From assembly GCA_032988165.1 (NCBI GenBank), contig JANTQF010000049.1, forward strand, positions 1-64,000: a DNA stretch of 64,000 nt. Reading direction: 5' to 3'. Origin of the DNA: Emmonsiellopsis sp. PD_33 (taxonomy: Eukaryota > Ascomycota > Eurotiomycetes > Onygenales > Ajellomycetaceae). The translations under genes and the position numbers were made by a program. The notes beneath the pieces are model-generated. The model did not search any database, was not told the origin of the DNA, and saw only the letters and a list, made by a program, of their open reading frames with translations. Position 1 is the stretch's first letter, and each line of letters starts with the position of its first letter. Below are positions 33,984 to 46,139 of this stretch, piece after piece.

Positions 33984-36900
33984 GATGGTGGATGGAGGGG
34001 TAAATTTTGAGGGGGGGTAGAGCCGACAGGAGAGTAATTGCACAGCAGGCGAGGGATGGGATCAATCGAAGGCAAGAATGTTAAATTTTATGCTTTGTCC
34101 AGCTAACCGTTAAGAAGACTTCGTGGTGGAATTGATACCGGAATTCGACAACATCTAAAGCTGGTCAGGAGGAGCTTTGAGATAGATAGAAGATGTCCGA
34201 GCAATGCCAAGCCCAACCACGGCCCGATGGTGAGCCGATTCTGCCGGCCATCGCCGCCTTGGACCCCTTTTCTTCCCCCTCGTCCCCAACTTCCTACAAG
34301 AACAAGACAACGACATGTCTTACCGCTTAACTACTACTCATATCAATTATAACCTCTCGTCTCCCACCGTTATTCTGATGACTAGGCTGCTAGGAAAATA
34401 TCTGGTAAATATTTAACCCTATACCCTTCCAGATAATAACCCGTTGCCAGGATTAACAAGGTCAAATTATCTACTGCTAGGCTAGGAACATGATATGTTC
34501 GTTTCCCCAAGATATCCAATATCTGTTATTAGTCAAGGGTTGTCCAATACTGCTACATTATGGGCGCGAAATCTCGGTACACACGACATGAAATTCCTCT
34601 CGGTGGAACATTCACCCCAAGCCCTCTTTTTTGAATCATCGGCGGCTATTGCGCCTGGGTCGGAAACCTCTGTCTACGGGTGGGTGAGAATGACGTTCAA
34701 GCTGCATTTTAAGCAGTGTCACCCCAATTAATTTTGATACATACATGAAAAGTGGGCTACAGTACCCCTATTCAAACGCTTTGTCCTCTGAGGCCTAATC
34801 TTGTTATTTTAGCAGCAGCCATCCACCCAGTAGGCTGCCTGGGTAATCAGGGACAGAGTCCTTCTGACCCAAATATTTATACACACCCTGCAGGTTGAAC
34901 AGAATTGGAAGAAATCTTTCCGGGACGTTATAACGTACAGATGGATGTTCCTACCACCATGATCCAATTATACAGGTGGAATATTATTACCTGGAAGGCA
35001 GTATTCATTTTCCTAATACATACACTGGCTATCCTACCATGGAAATTGGGTACCTATCCACACCTGTGATGTGCTTGTCAATTTCAGGACAATCTTGTAT
35101 TTGGTTCTAACATCACAAGACATCTAGTCTGTTCCTTATTGAGGAATATTTCTATATTTCCATGTCAGCATCTTTGTTTGGGGACCGGCCAACGGACGAT
35201 ACGGTTCTAGAACTGCGATGGAAGAAACGTAAAGTTCTTCCATCCATGAAATTCTCCGTTGAGGTCTTGGCCATTGCCCTTTTCATATCTCAATAAGAAC
35301 GCCATCTGCAAGAACTCCGTTGTCCATAATATGCATAGAAGAACAATGGAAGGAATCTAGAACAACTCGGTTACCAGACCGAATTCTTGGACATATTTTT
35401 TTCTACGGCCTGCATACAAGAGGGTATGGGGATACGGACTGCCGTCGCTTCTAGAACACATGGGACCGTATCTCTACAATGCAAGGAGCAAACTGTCAAA
35501 GAGACGATGAAACACACCACGACCATCGAGATTGCCGTATCGAAAATTGGAATGAGGCTTGAGACCCTGCATGGAAGGAAAAATCGAAGCAGTTCCCGAA
35601 TGCTTAGTTTCCCAAGTCGAGAACCGGGGCTCATTTTTGAAGATGCATAGAAATAACAGTCCAAGGGTCCCGATTTTCAGATCGAGGGCTAGAACACCAG
35701 CCTGCATAGATGAAACTATCGAGAATATTTTCAAATCTGAAACCCCTCTATGGCGAGAACGAGTGCAGATTTGTACAGAATGCAAGGGGGGACCATCGCA
35801 AACTTTTCGACCCTCTAAATTTTTAGATCAGGAGCGGAGATACAACCCTAAGCCAACTACTTACAACATCCATTGCCAACATCAATGGTGGTAGAATGCA
35901 TTCCAGGCCTAAAAGCGAAGAAATCGGGCCATTAATCCATCCGAGAGGCTCCACCCTAGCCTTACGGTACCGATCGACCATCCGGAGGTATACCGTCCAC
36001 TAGAATTGATAGATCTAGAGCACCGATTATGCGCCACCGGTATCTCAGAACGAGATATGAACGGCTCGATGGTTTTAATCATGACGACGACCATTTCGCT
36101 GCACCTGCTAAATTATGTCCTACGTCTAGGAAAACATTTACACCGTTTTACTCGGTTTCTGTATATCAATAACGTCCCACAAACGTCATTGAATAAACCG
36201 TGCAGCATGCATGGAAGAACCATCGAAGCAATTTCGAAGGTCCGGAATTGTCGCGGATATGCAAGACCCGCAGTCAACATGACGGCATTGACGGGTAACT
36301 GAAGAATCTGGGGAGGGTTTGCGAAACTGGTGTGTGCGCTCCTCACATCATAAAGATCTTCGGGGTGCATAATGATCCCCTTCGATCACCGATGACTTCT
36401 GCAAGCTTTTATCCGGATGCCTGTCGTGCTTCGAGAGGGAGAGAACTATTGAAAACTATCCCTTGGTTGACTTATGCATATGTGGCCTAGGCTTATGCCA
36501 TAACCCCTTTGCATTCCAATGCGTCTTTCAACGCATGGTTCTCCTGGTGTTCTTACCACAACAGCGCATATCCTCATCTTATTGTTCTGGTCCTCGCCCG
36601 CCATCTCGATTATATCATAAACTACACCCAGAAACCCCGACTTGACCAGGTGGCTAGCACAGACTCCCTGCATCAATGGTCTAAGTTTTAATGCACCTTC
36701 AGTCTATATATATCCCAAACCCTAAGTGTCAGTGTCCTTGTGACATACTCCCACATATGCAACGAGGACATGCTGCCAATAAAAGCTTATATTTTCCGGG
36801 ATGGGAAATTTGTTTTCTTTAACTTCCAGGGCAACGTGGTGAACATGTTCTGGATTGCAGGGTGCTAGTAGAAAAGATATTACGCTCACCAAAAGGGGAA

Positions 36901-39014
36901 AACTGGAAAGCAATTATCGTATCTCCAGTTGTATCGAGACGCACCCAAGGAAAATAACCTCTAAATGCTGGGAACAATCAAGTCGAGAACTAAAAATAAA
37001 TCAGAAAAACATGTATGAAAGAAAGAAAGCAAGAAATCCCGGGGAATCTGAAAGAAATTAATAATAATGTGGTTGCAACCTTGGAAGACGATGAAAGTAA
37101 CATGATTTGCGTAGCCCTAATTCGAAGATAGCACAGCCAACTTTCCCATCTGCGGATGAATACTAGATATAACTCAACAAGCTGAGCTGTCAAGCCGGGG
37201 AATAAAAGCAATTACCAATCAACAAAATTGCCGGCGACCACAGCCGACCCATTCTTTTCTTTCGTCATGCATAAAATTTCCCTTTGTTCGCTATTCTCCC
37301 CCACAGCTACACTCCAACCCCTCACGCCCCCTCCAGTTCTGTCAGCCAACAAACACACAATGCGCCAATGCAAACGTCTGGACGGGGAATATCTTGTATT
37401 TGAAAGAAATTATCCAACCTACAACAGGGTACTTTACCAGAGCTCCCAATTCGTATCATTTCCCTGTTTCTTCGCATATACATACTAGCGTCTATCTGGC
37501 CCCCAATCCCGGCCGCGGCCGGCCACAATACTCATTGTTCACGAAAGAAAAGGCCTTTCCCGTTCCCCGCGTTAGTTGGCAAACAGCCCCCAAACTAGCA
37601 GGATACCAACAACATGCAACAGCAGTTCATCACAAATTTTTGGCCCCCTATCAAAAGCACGATTTATACCTTCGGCAACAAAATGACCTGGCAGATCCTG
37701 ACATTGCACTAGAAAACCCAGTTCGGGGCGATCATCACCCTGTCCCGTAACAGGAACTAGACCGCTCCGAACTTACCAGGACCTGAAAATCTAGGGGCCG
37801 GAAATTACTATTGGTCGACAGGCAAGGATTCTTTCTGCATTTTCTCGTATACTCTACATATCTATGGAATACAATATATTGTACAAGACATGAGAAAGAG
37901 GGGTTTATTTTGCAATTACGATACCGAGTTAATGTTGGCTGTGATATTGGTTTTGATTTGAGATTGAAGATGGGGTGCAGATGAATCCCGAGATAGATTG
38001 GAGATAGAATAACCTATCAATATATTCTAGAGATGTCCTGTGACCTGCAACTATATGAACGGGTTATTGAAACAGCAAAAGATGTACATTCTATAGGGAT
38101 CAACCCGATTTGATTCAAGAAAGTAAGAGTGCTCTTGTTTCCACATCCAGCATGGAACATGATGTTTCGTATAACACGAAAGGTCAAATTGTAAGGGATA
38201 GAAAGGGGGGGAAGCGAGGGGAGCGTAGGATCAATGTAAAGCAGGTCGCAGTAAGTCGAAATATGGCCGAGAAGTAAAAATGCAAGGTACAAATGAAACT
38301 GTATAAAACATAGCGCAATAGATGACCAACATAACCATCTGACCGCGGTGGGCCATGGGCACTATGCACCTCTTGCGTAGCATATGCATATATCGAAGAA
38401 TTGACCAAACGAGAACCAATAAAGCCAGCAACAACTAATCAAGCAACATGGAGGCAAACAATAAAAATAAACAAAAAGCCTCGCCAATGGTGGTAGGTTT
38501 AAGATGTTACTCAGGATAATGTTCCATGGAGTGTCATCATACCATGATCGCTTAATTTGCAAAAAAAGAAAAATATGTCATGTAGGCAAAATACTGAATA
38601 ACATGGTCTGGAAATAATCAAGGCAATGGAAATGGGAAAAACATGAAAATGATTACAAGACTTGCATATCACACAAAGGAAAAAGGAAACTATTATTAAT
38701 AAGGTAAGTTTGGGGGCCGCGAACAAATGGGTTCCTGCAGTATTAGCCACTGACAGATGTTCGGGGTAATCAACATGTCAAAGAATAAAGTAGAAAATAT
38801 GCATGCATAGTATCATCGAGTAACCTGTACTGTAGATTGGGGAAGAAACCATGAGGACCGAAAATCGAAACCAATAGGGGATGTAATGTCAACGCAAGCG
38901 CATGGACCATGGTTCCCATTATGCCGTGCAAGAATTGCAGCACTGATCTTTGTGCTGACTATCATGCTTATTAGGTATTTCCATACTGGGCTCGGGTTTT
39001 ATTAATCCGTGCGT
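33984..39014. other. Long gene-poor region
   Basis: Five kilobases without a supported gene. Only short open frames with no family resemblance occur, on both strands. CpG content is normal, so this is not the transposon-type AT-rich DNA. A zone at about 35200-36300 holds scattered degenerate copies of a TGCATGGAAGAA-like motif. The right part (36.7-38.9 kb) is moderately AT-rich and may include distal control DNA or an untranslated transcript for the C2H2 gene neighbourhood. I see no tRNA. Confidence 0.45.
35210..36245. repeat. Dispersed degenerate repeat copies
   Basis: Segments related to TGCATGGAAGAACCATCGAA followed by GCAATTTCGAA occur at about 35332, 35569, 35703, 35792 and 36209, with weaker relatives near 35214 and 35642. 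Copies C (35569) and E (36209) share about 25 of 31 bases by eye. Spacing is irregular. This may be a decayed minisatellite or internal repeats of a lost gene. Confidence 0.4.
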
Positions 39015-39842
39015 TTAGATGTATCGCGGGAAAACAGTGCTGCTATTATCGAAATATGAATGATAGTCTGCGTGTAGTCGTTGCTGGCCATCAATTTCTG
39101 GGAAAGTAGTAGATGTAGAATCGTGAAACAGCGCCTGTGGAGATTGGAATGATTCGATGGACTGGACTGTTGTGGAGATATTTGGGGTTGGCTTTTGACG
39201 CCGGCGGCACTGGCGTTTACATCCAACCTCACGGTGTCTATATGAGGCGAGGTTAGAAAAAATGTTGCAAAATGGGCTAAAAAAAGTTCTAGCTGACCTT
39301 CGTAAAGTATCCGCACGTGAAAACGCTGCATTGCATTGGTTGCAAGGAAAGATTTTAAGTTTTTCATGTACCTATAAACAAAGGTTAGCTTATATATCCA
39401 TTTGGTTCCTCTAGAAAAGAAACATCGAAATGAGTATACGTACACTATTCACATGTCTATCAAGGTCTGTTTTCCGGGTAAACTTCTTCGTACACTGGCC
39501 AGCAGTGCACTTGTGCGGGAATTTGCGGTTCGGATCGTGGATTTTCATATGCGACTTGCAATTTGAGTTCCTTGTAAACTGCATCCCGCACAGATCGCAG
39601 CTATATTTCTTAGCTGCTGAGATTGTCCTCCTTCTTGGTTGTCTCCTGACACTAGTAGACTGAACTCTCCCTGCGCTGGTTTGGCCCACTGTCACATTCG
39701 AGCAGGAGGACCGCAAAGGAGCCCGCTGGCTCCTATTATTTACTGCTGACCTTTCCACATCCTGGTTTTCCACATTATGATCCACACCAAAGAGCATAGC
39801 ACTCGAAGGGCTGTTCAAATCTTGAGGCATCGAACAATTGAT

Positions 39843-39883
<41 letters not shown>

Positions 39884-40499
39884 GAGATGCAGCTTCCGGG
39901 GAGGTGGTTTCCCTTTTCGAAATGCCATGGCTGGACAATCCTGACCAACCCTTACTCGCGTGGTATGTGCCAGACTGCTCGACTGGCCTTGTAGTCGGGG
40001 CTGCGGGGTATGAAAAGGAGCTAGAATATGACGAAGGAAATCGTTGCACGGTGGTGTTGCTAGGTATTCTTCGTTGCTGAGGATTCGAATATACAATCGG
40101 ATTCTCCGTGTGGGGTTGGGTAACTTGCAAAACAAACGGGGTTGGGCTGGAAGTCAAAATGTGGAGGTCTTCGTATGCCAGATTAGATAGGCACCCTATG
40201 GAGGAATCATGCGCCAAGCTATGGAATGGATCACAACTTCTTTGCCATGATTGGGATTGATGGAGAATGGACTGGGTAGGAGCACACATCGACATCTGTG
40301 TGTTTGGTGATCGGACAGCACCGTGCAAAATACCAAGTCCTGATGTCGTAGTAGGGGTGTGAACCGAGAGTATTTCCGTTTCAGCGCAGCTTTGGGATGA
40401 AGTAGAATAGGGCGACGAGGTATGGATTGGTATAGCGTTCCTTGTAGTAGAGCAGAAATGTGAAGAGTTTATCGTGTGAGACCTAGGGGTAAGGTCCAT
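39015..40499 (-). CDS. C2H2 zinc-finger transcription factor with polyglutamine tract, three exons
   Basis: Exons 39444-40499, 39298-39371 and 39015-39237 give 450 aa. The N-terminal 290 residues are Ser/Thr/Pro-rich, as in activation domains, with fourteen consecutive Gln at 206-219. Three adjacent fingers follow a basic segment (RRQPRRRT). Finger 1 has Cys301, Cys304, His317 and His321. Finger 2 has Cys331, Cys336, His349 and His354, the last restored only after splicing. Finger 3 has Cys362, Cys365, His378 and probably Cys383, a C2HC variant. It is likely a nuclear DNA-binding regulator; the target is unknown. The frame is open for 69 more codons upstream, but the leader is unlike the rest, so MDLTPRSHT at 40499 is preferred. 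A gene name cannot be assigned. Confidence 0.85.
39843..39884. repeat. TTG/CAA trinucleotide microsatellite
   Basis: Fourteen uninterrupted TTG triplets on the plus strand, coding the Gln run of the C2H2 factor on the minus strand. All glutamines use the same codon, so the tract is prone to length change. Confidence 0.95.
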
Positions 40500-41706
40500 T
40501 ACTCTAGTAGAGAATAAAGACGGCAAGCTGAAATAGAGTATTGTCAATAATAATCCGGCGGGACATTCGAAGAAACGGTAAAGGGATATCAATTGGCTGG
40601 TGACGGTGGATAAATAAAAAAGACTTGGGGGAGGTGGCCTAGGTATATATTCCAAAAACAAATATGGATTAAAGAATGCGATTTCAGTGATGCGACGCAG
40701 AGGCAATCATTATAAGGATTCCAGAAATGAATGAAAGATTAATGCAATGCAAGGTTGGAGTGCAGTAAAAATTGGTATGAGGAATGAGCAAGTAAATTTC
40801 GTACAGGGCGGGACCAGAAAATAAAAATAAAAAAAACAAAGACAGAGAGCAAGGCAGAATTTGGGAGTGAAAGTATGGAACTAGGATAAGGCATCGCTCC
40901 AGAGGACAGATAGCCGCGGCGGTACAACATTTGAGGCTCAGGGTTGGGTTAGGTACTGGGGCATGTGGAGGGATGCATGGTTGATGGAGGCATGCACAAA
41001 ATCAGGAGGGGTACGAAGCGAACACTTGCATAGGAGGCCGAAATGTGGGAGGAAAGTGGAAAAATGCAATAAAACGAAACATAAACTGCCCTGCCACACC
41101 ACAAGTAAGGTTCATCAGACTGCAGTCATTTCGGAAAGATTGGAAAAAGCAATTTGTTGGGCCAAAATGACATAGAAGGACCCGATAGAGTGGTATGGGC
41201 ATGCAGCTTGCGTGTTAGACACCTAACTAAATGCACCGGTTCGACAATAGGTACTTCTTGAAGGCGGCGATGCAGTTCAAAGGAACAGAAGGATGAAGCG
41301 AAGAACAAGACTGGGGAGAAACTTCTAGCGTCATATCGGCTCGAGTATCCAACCTACCTTCCACCAATTTGCCAAACTTGACAGTCGGCCTTGTTTTCTG
41401 ATGCTCATTTTTGTCAAATGTAGAAGCGACGAGTGGGCTGGGTATTTGCGGGAGATCTACTGGACAGGGAGGGGATGAGGCGCGAGGCGCGCACAAGCGG
41501 ATAAATAGAAGTGTGGCTGTCAAAATGAGTGGATGAAAAGAGCGTGGAAAAATTCCGGGACCAAAAGCCACCAATGCAGTCTAATAGTTTAGTTACCCGC
41601 CGAAATATATACATACCAAAAATATACAAAGTACATGCCGCATGGCGTCCGACATATGTTGTTTGGGCTAGAACTGCGTAAGGCACCGGTGTAAAATACC
41701 CGGCTT
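40500..41706. promoter_or_regulatory. C2H2-factor upstream region
   Basis: About 1.2 kb between the yvc1 stop and the C2H2 start, both genes on the minus strand. It should contain the transcription-factor promoter and 5' leader. A purine run (AAAATAAAAATAAAAAAAAC-like) lies near 40820-40838. No convincing gene. Confidence 0.4.
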
Positions 41707-44700
41707 TTAATGGTTCTGGTTGGAGACAGCAGCAGCTAATTGTTCGATTTGGATGCGCAGACCATCTATAGCTTCTGCCACACCTGGGATATCTGCTAGG
41801 CGAACTGGGGCGGCGGCCGGCCCGGGGCCCACCTCCTTCGCCACAGGGTGGGGGACCGGGGACCCTTTATCCTTCCCTAATGGGGGTAAAGAACGTACCA
41901 ATCCTCGATGACGGCGGACGGACATCTTGTGTGCAGCGACCCTCATTTGACTTACTGCAGGCGGGGGAGCAGAAGAAGTCGCCATTGGTGAACTGTTTCT
42001 CCTAACATATCGTTTGCTTCCTTCGTAGGCTAGGATTATTGCCACAAACGGGGAGTGAGTGATCTTCAGCAAGACTATGCGGAGCTGCCGGATCGATTCA
42101 TTAGATAAAAACGGTCGGAGAGGCCGGATACAAAGTAGGGGAATCAGGTTCTATTAGCGAATAATGCAAGTTAGAAGCCCGAGGCTTTCATTGGCATGGT
42201 CGTTGGGAGACGAGGTAGGCAACTGTCAATCTATTACGGACCAGTGGGGGCAAAAAGTAGGTTAAACGCCGGGAGTTAACGCTCTCTAGGACGTAAATGG
42301 AAAGTCTAGAGTTAGACGCAAGTTAGTAGGGGTGGGGTAGGCGGGGGGCAGTGTGCATCAAAATGAGGCAATGAATCATGGGTTGTTAACTGGGTAACTT
42401 GCTGGAAGAGATATTCTTCTCGGGCATGAGCCATGATCTACCAACGTTAGTGGATACAGGATGGATGTGGATGGATCTGTCTGTCCGAACAGTGGTTTAC
42501 ACACCTCCGTTAGGCTTAGGCTCATCAAGCTAGTAACTGAAGATATCAAGAGGATATTCGTCATACAGACAAAAATGAGCCTGGTCAATTAGCGGTCTTG
42601 AACAAAGGAATAGGAAATAGTAAAAATCACTGAAATACAACAAAGGAAACAAAAAGAAAATAATGATAGGCCAATATGGCAGCGTAAAAAGAATACAACC
42701 ATGCTAGAGCCATGGTTAATCCTACTAACGGGGGAAGAAATGGGAATTGAAAGCTCCTCAACGTGATCTGTTGCAAATGCGGGATGGATATCACTAAACA
42801 GGGGTCTCAGGAACGAGTGGCTTACATAAGAGGATAGCCGAAGAGGGGCGAAATCTAAAGAATTAGCGTCAAAATTTATCTAAACGCGACAGCCAATCGA
42901 TATTGTGAAATATCCCTGCAATTTCAATTTGGACTGCATAACAACCGCGCTGGGACATGGACCTACATCTTGAGCGATATCCTAATATCCAATCATTTCA
43001 GCCACTCTCTCCTTTGCATAGGACCCGACGCCCGGCGACATCGTTTTAAGGGATGGTTCGTCCAAAGCAACTTACAAAACCATTTGGGCTCGACCTATTT
43101 GTTATCATCATGGTTTTGTTAGCGGCTCCGTTGGTTGCATTTGAAGTCCCACGTCACAATTTATCAGGTATTTTTTCAGCGGCCTTACCCGAAGAAGACT
43201 TTGACCAATATCCATGACATCTGACTTAACGTCAATCTATCTCGGGCTAGCATTGTGAAAGTGGTAAGGAAACCTAGATTCTGTCAATGATACTTGGCCA
43301 GGCCCACATTGGTTAAGGGGAAGAAACGAGTGATGGCGATGCTGCATACCAATGTACAAGATGACAATCACAGGGAAAAACTTCAGAAAAGCTTTCGTCT
43401 AAGCCACATGTATAGCGTTAGGAGCGGATACTACGCCGGGTTAATGCATATTACGGGGGTGGAAATATCATTACCATCTCTTTTAGAACTGGGATCTGTG
43501 TACGGCCAGTAAATATGTATCTCCCGACATAGAATTAAGGCAGGAGTCAGGCTACCAACCATGCTACCAAAATAGGAATTTAGGCTCATCAAGGAGCAGA
43601 GCCTGTAAAACCATGTTAGAATTAGTCCGTGTTGTGGCGGTGCATTGTATCAAAGGTTAAACCCGCCTTGGGACAAGGAATAGTGCTTCTAGGGAGAGAA
43701 TATCGAAGGAGATATCCGTGGTGTATGCGCTCCGCTGACTCAAACCGGTGATGCCTACGGAAAACGCCGTTAGCAAAGTAACTCCCGGAATTTTGGCTGG
43801 TTCCGGCCATCGGGATATTTTTCTTATAATAAGCGAATATACGCTGCTGCGCCACAGGAATGGTTTTGGCACGTAACCCGGCATATTAGAAGGGCGCAAT
43901 GCGCCTGGAACGAGGACTTACGAGCAACGAGGAATGCTAGACCGGTGCCAATGATCCCTAGGTCCCACAAACTCCAAAAATCTAGTTGATAGAATCTCAT
44001 GCCAGTGTCCCATAGGCCACTAATTTCGTCGTACGCAAAGGCTGAAATCCATATATACAGCCATATCTCGAAGGCGTTTATTCGAAGAGGATCTCTTGCC
44101 ATGAGGACGGAGTAGTAAAGAGCTAGAAACGATATGAAAAACAAGGCCTCGAACGACTTTCGATACAGCGGGACTCGGAGTCGGGAATATGGATCGGTCA
44201 TTCTTGAAAGCACAAGGTGAGAGACTATCCATCAGAATCGAAGAGAGATGGGAATGTTCCACACCTTTTATGGAAGAGCTGCGGCTTTTTCTGTGAATGC
44301 ACGCTTAGAGAATCCCAAAGGACTATTGCTCCTTTCCAGACGTCATCAACGACCTTCTGGACGATGGTCTGACATAAGAATTTCTTTGCGTTTGCTAGAG
44401 CAGCAATTTCTAGAGCATTGAGCCCTCGAAACGAAACATATTCATCCACATCTGGGAAGCCCTCACTCGAACCTGTGCCGGTGTCGTTGGTGCTTCGTCT
44501 CGGATCCCTGGTGTTCCTTGTCCCGTAGCCTAAAAGCTGCGACACCGATGACGTTTGCGGTAAAAGTGGTCGCCGTGCATCAAGATTTTGGTTCCTCTTT
44601 TTTTGAAGTTGTTCGAATGGTACGTCGGGGCGACTCTCAGTGTCAAATGTTGTTGGCATCGGAGTATCTCGCTCTGGAAGCTCATCGAGGAGGTATTCGA

Positions 44701-45203
44701 TGGTGTCTCGAGGCGAAAGATATGTCAGAAATTGCCAGCTAATAAATTCGCAAGCATATCCTCGACTCTCGTTGAGACCCCAATAATCATCCTCCTGGTT
44801 GGAAAAATGCCATTTCAATATCCTACAAAACTTCCGTTAGTAGGATTCTTTCCTTCGTAACTTATTCAGAATATATGAACTATGTTTGTAAAAACATACA
44901 TTAATGCCGATATAATGATAGGATTATGTACGTTATCGGATAATGAGGTCGCTAACTCCTTTAGCTGATGCCCGACCTTGGTTGACCTCATTTGGTCAAA
45001 ACTGTACGGAATATCTGGAATTGCAGCAATGATGTAGCTGAAGGTAGGATAAGTACCACGACAATAACACGTTGCAGATCAACAACGTACCTTGAAAGCT
45101 TCTTGATGATATCACCAAGAGCCTCATCATCAGCAATACTCGGGATTTCAAGCTCATCGTTGTCCGGCCGATGGATCTCCAAAGGCATCGGAACTGCCAT
45201 CAT
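41707..45203 (-). CDS. yvc1: Vacuolar TRP-type cation channel Yvc1, sixteen exons
   Basis: Exons: 45091-45203, 44900-45037, 44265-44822, 43922-44202, 43667-43754, 43560-43602, 43475-43495, 43350-43398, 43189-43273, 43076-43094, 42967-42981, 42826-42854, 42505-42580, 42403-42437, 42242-42305, 41707-42150. They sum to 2058 nt, 685 aa, near the usual Yvc1 length. Family blocks appear in order: ESRGYACEF, a SLSVHSQKKPQ segment, DPYSRLRVPLYRKSFEALFF before the membrane region, DISFDILSLEALFLVPR, then FLTTFTMLARD and VKVFFGSS of the pore half, LIFVCMTNILL, and AHAREEYLF. The protein is a Ca2+-release channel of the vacuole membrane in yeast. Intron 5 (AG/GCGGGT) and intron 14 (CA/GCAAGT) need GC donors. 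The start could lie up to 58 codons upstream (45377). Confidence 0.85.
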
Positions 45204-46139
45204 ATTGGTGCTATAAATATCCCAAGAATGGGCAATGTACGGATCTGGGCTAGATGGAAAAAGTCGAGGAACAAATATATTGCCAATTAAGCTACCGTGG
45301 AAAGTCAGTGTTTGCTCGTTTGATGCTCGGGATGATGGTATCAGGGGGTCACCTTCAAGTTTACGACACCCGCTCACAACAGCCTTGGGAAATTTCCCAA
45401 TTAAAGAACAGTATGTGTTCCATCAAATCTACCCAGATTACTAGATCCGGGAAGACAGCATCACGCAAATAGAACAGAAGGTTGTTTGGGTCGACATTTG
45501 ATCTTAACCTTGAATCAAACCTTGGAACGTCGTTAGAGATTGATGCGATGATTGGACGATGACGTGTTGGATGCGCTGTTCCTGAAACGGAATGGTCGAT
45601 ACATGATACCGAGATCAGTAACATAATTACACCCTTGTAGAATTGTCAAAGAAACTCATCAATAGAGGGGAAAAAAGTAAATTCTGGAAATACCACCGAT
45701 TGGTATTGCATCGATAAAACCAATTTGCCATATATCTGTTGATAATCGGTAAAACTCCTCTTGTGGCGTCGGGCGGGAATCTGCCGAATTCTACTTTGTG
45801 TACTGGCGGTAAAAATACAATACACCCAAAGAGCCATGTCACATGATTATATAATGACTAAGCTGTCTGATGACAGGACGTCATAGCAGAGCATCAAACG
45901 ATCGATCCCCAACCTCATCTGTCCCTATCTTCATCAACAGCGCTTCGTCCAGGGGAGTATATTCGAACCCATAACTATTTAAGCTGATGTTAAACACACA
46001 GCCATATCGACCAAGATTTTTTTTACATAACGGAGATTTACCGGCTTGAATACACGCGATACCAGACTGCCGTGATGCTGCCATCCTACCCTTCAAGGCA
46101 ATACTATAGGTGACAAGAGGCTGAGCTTGACGAGGCATC
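45204..46139. promoter_or_regulatory. Divergent promoter region between yvc1 and vps15
   Basis: A 936 bp interval between the two start codons on opposite strands. If yvc1 starts at 45377 the interval shrinks to 762 bp. Short open frames here have no family match. Shared control of the two vacuole/endosome genes is possible but not shown. Confidence 0.45.

Noticed and set aside
41707..42072. Stand-alone small protein of 121 aa
   Set aside because: It is in frame with upstream sequence matching the Yvc1 C-terminal part and is the last yvc1 exon; its apparent start is a TTG inside that exon.
42376..45377. yvc1 as a truncated pseudogene
   Set aside because: At first only scattered fragments were visible, but the missing blocks were found as short exons and the total frame stays open.
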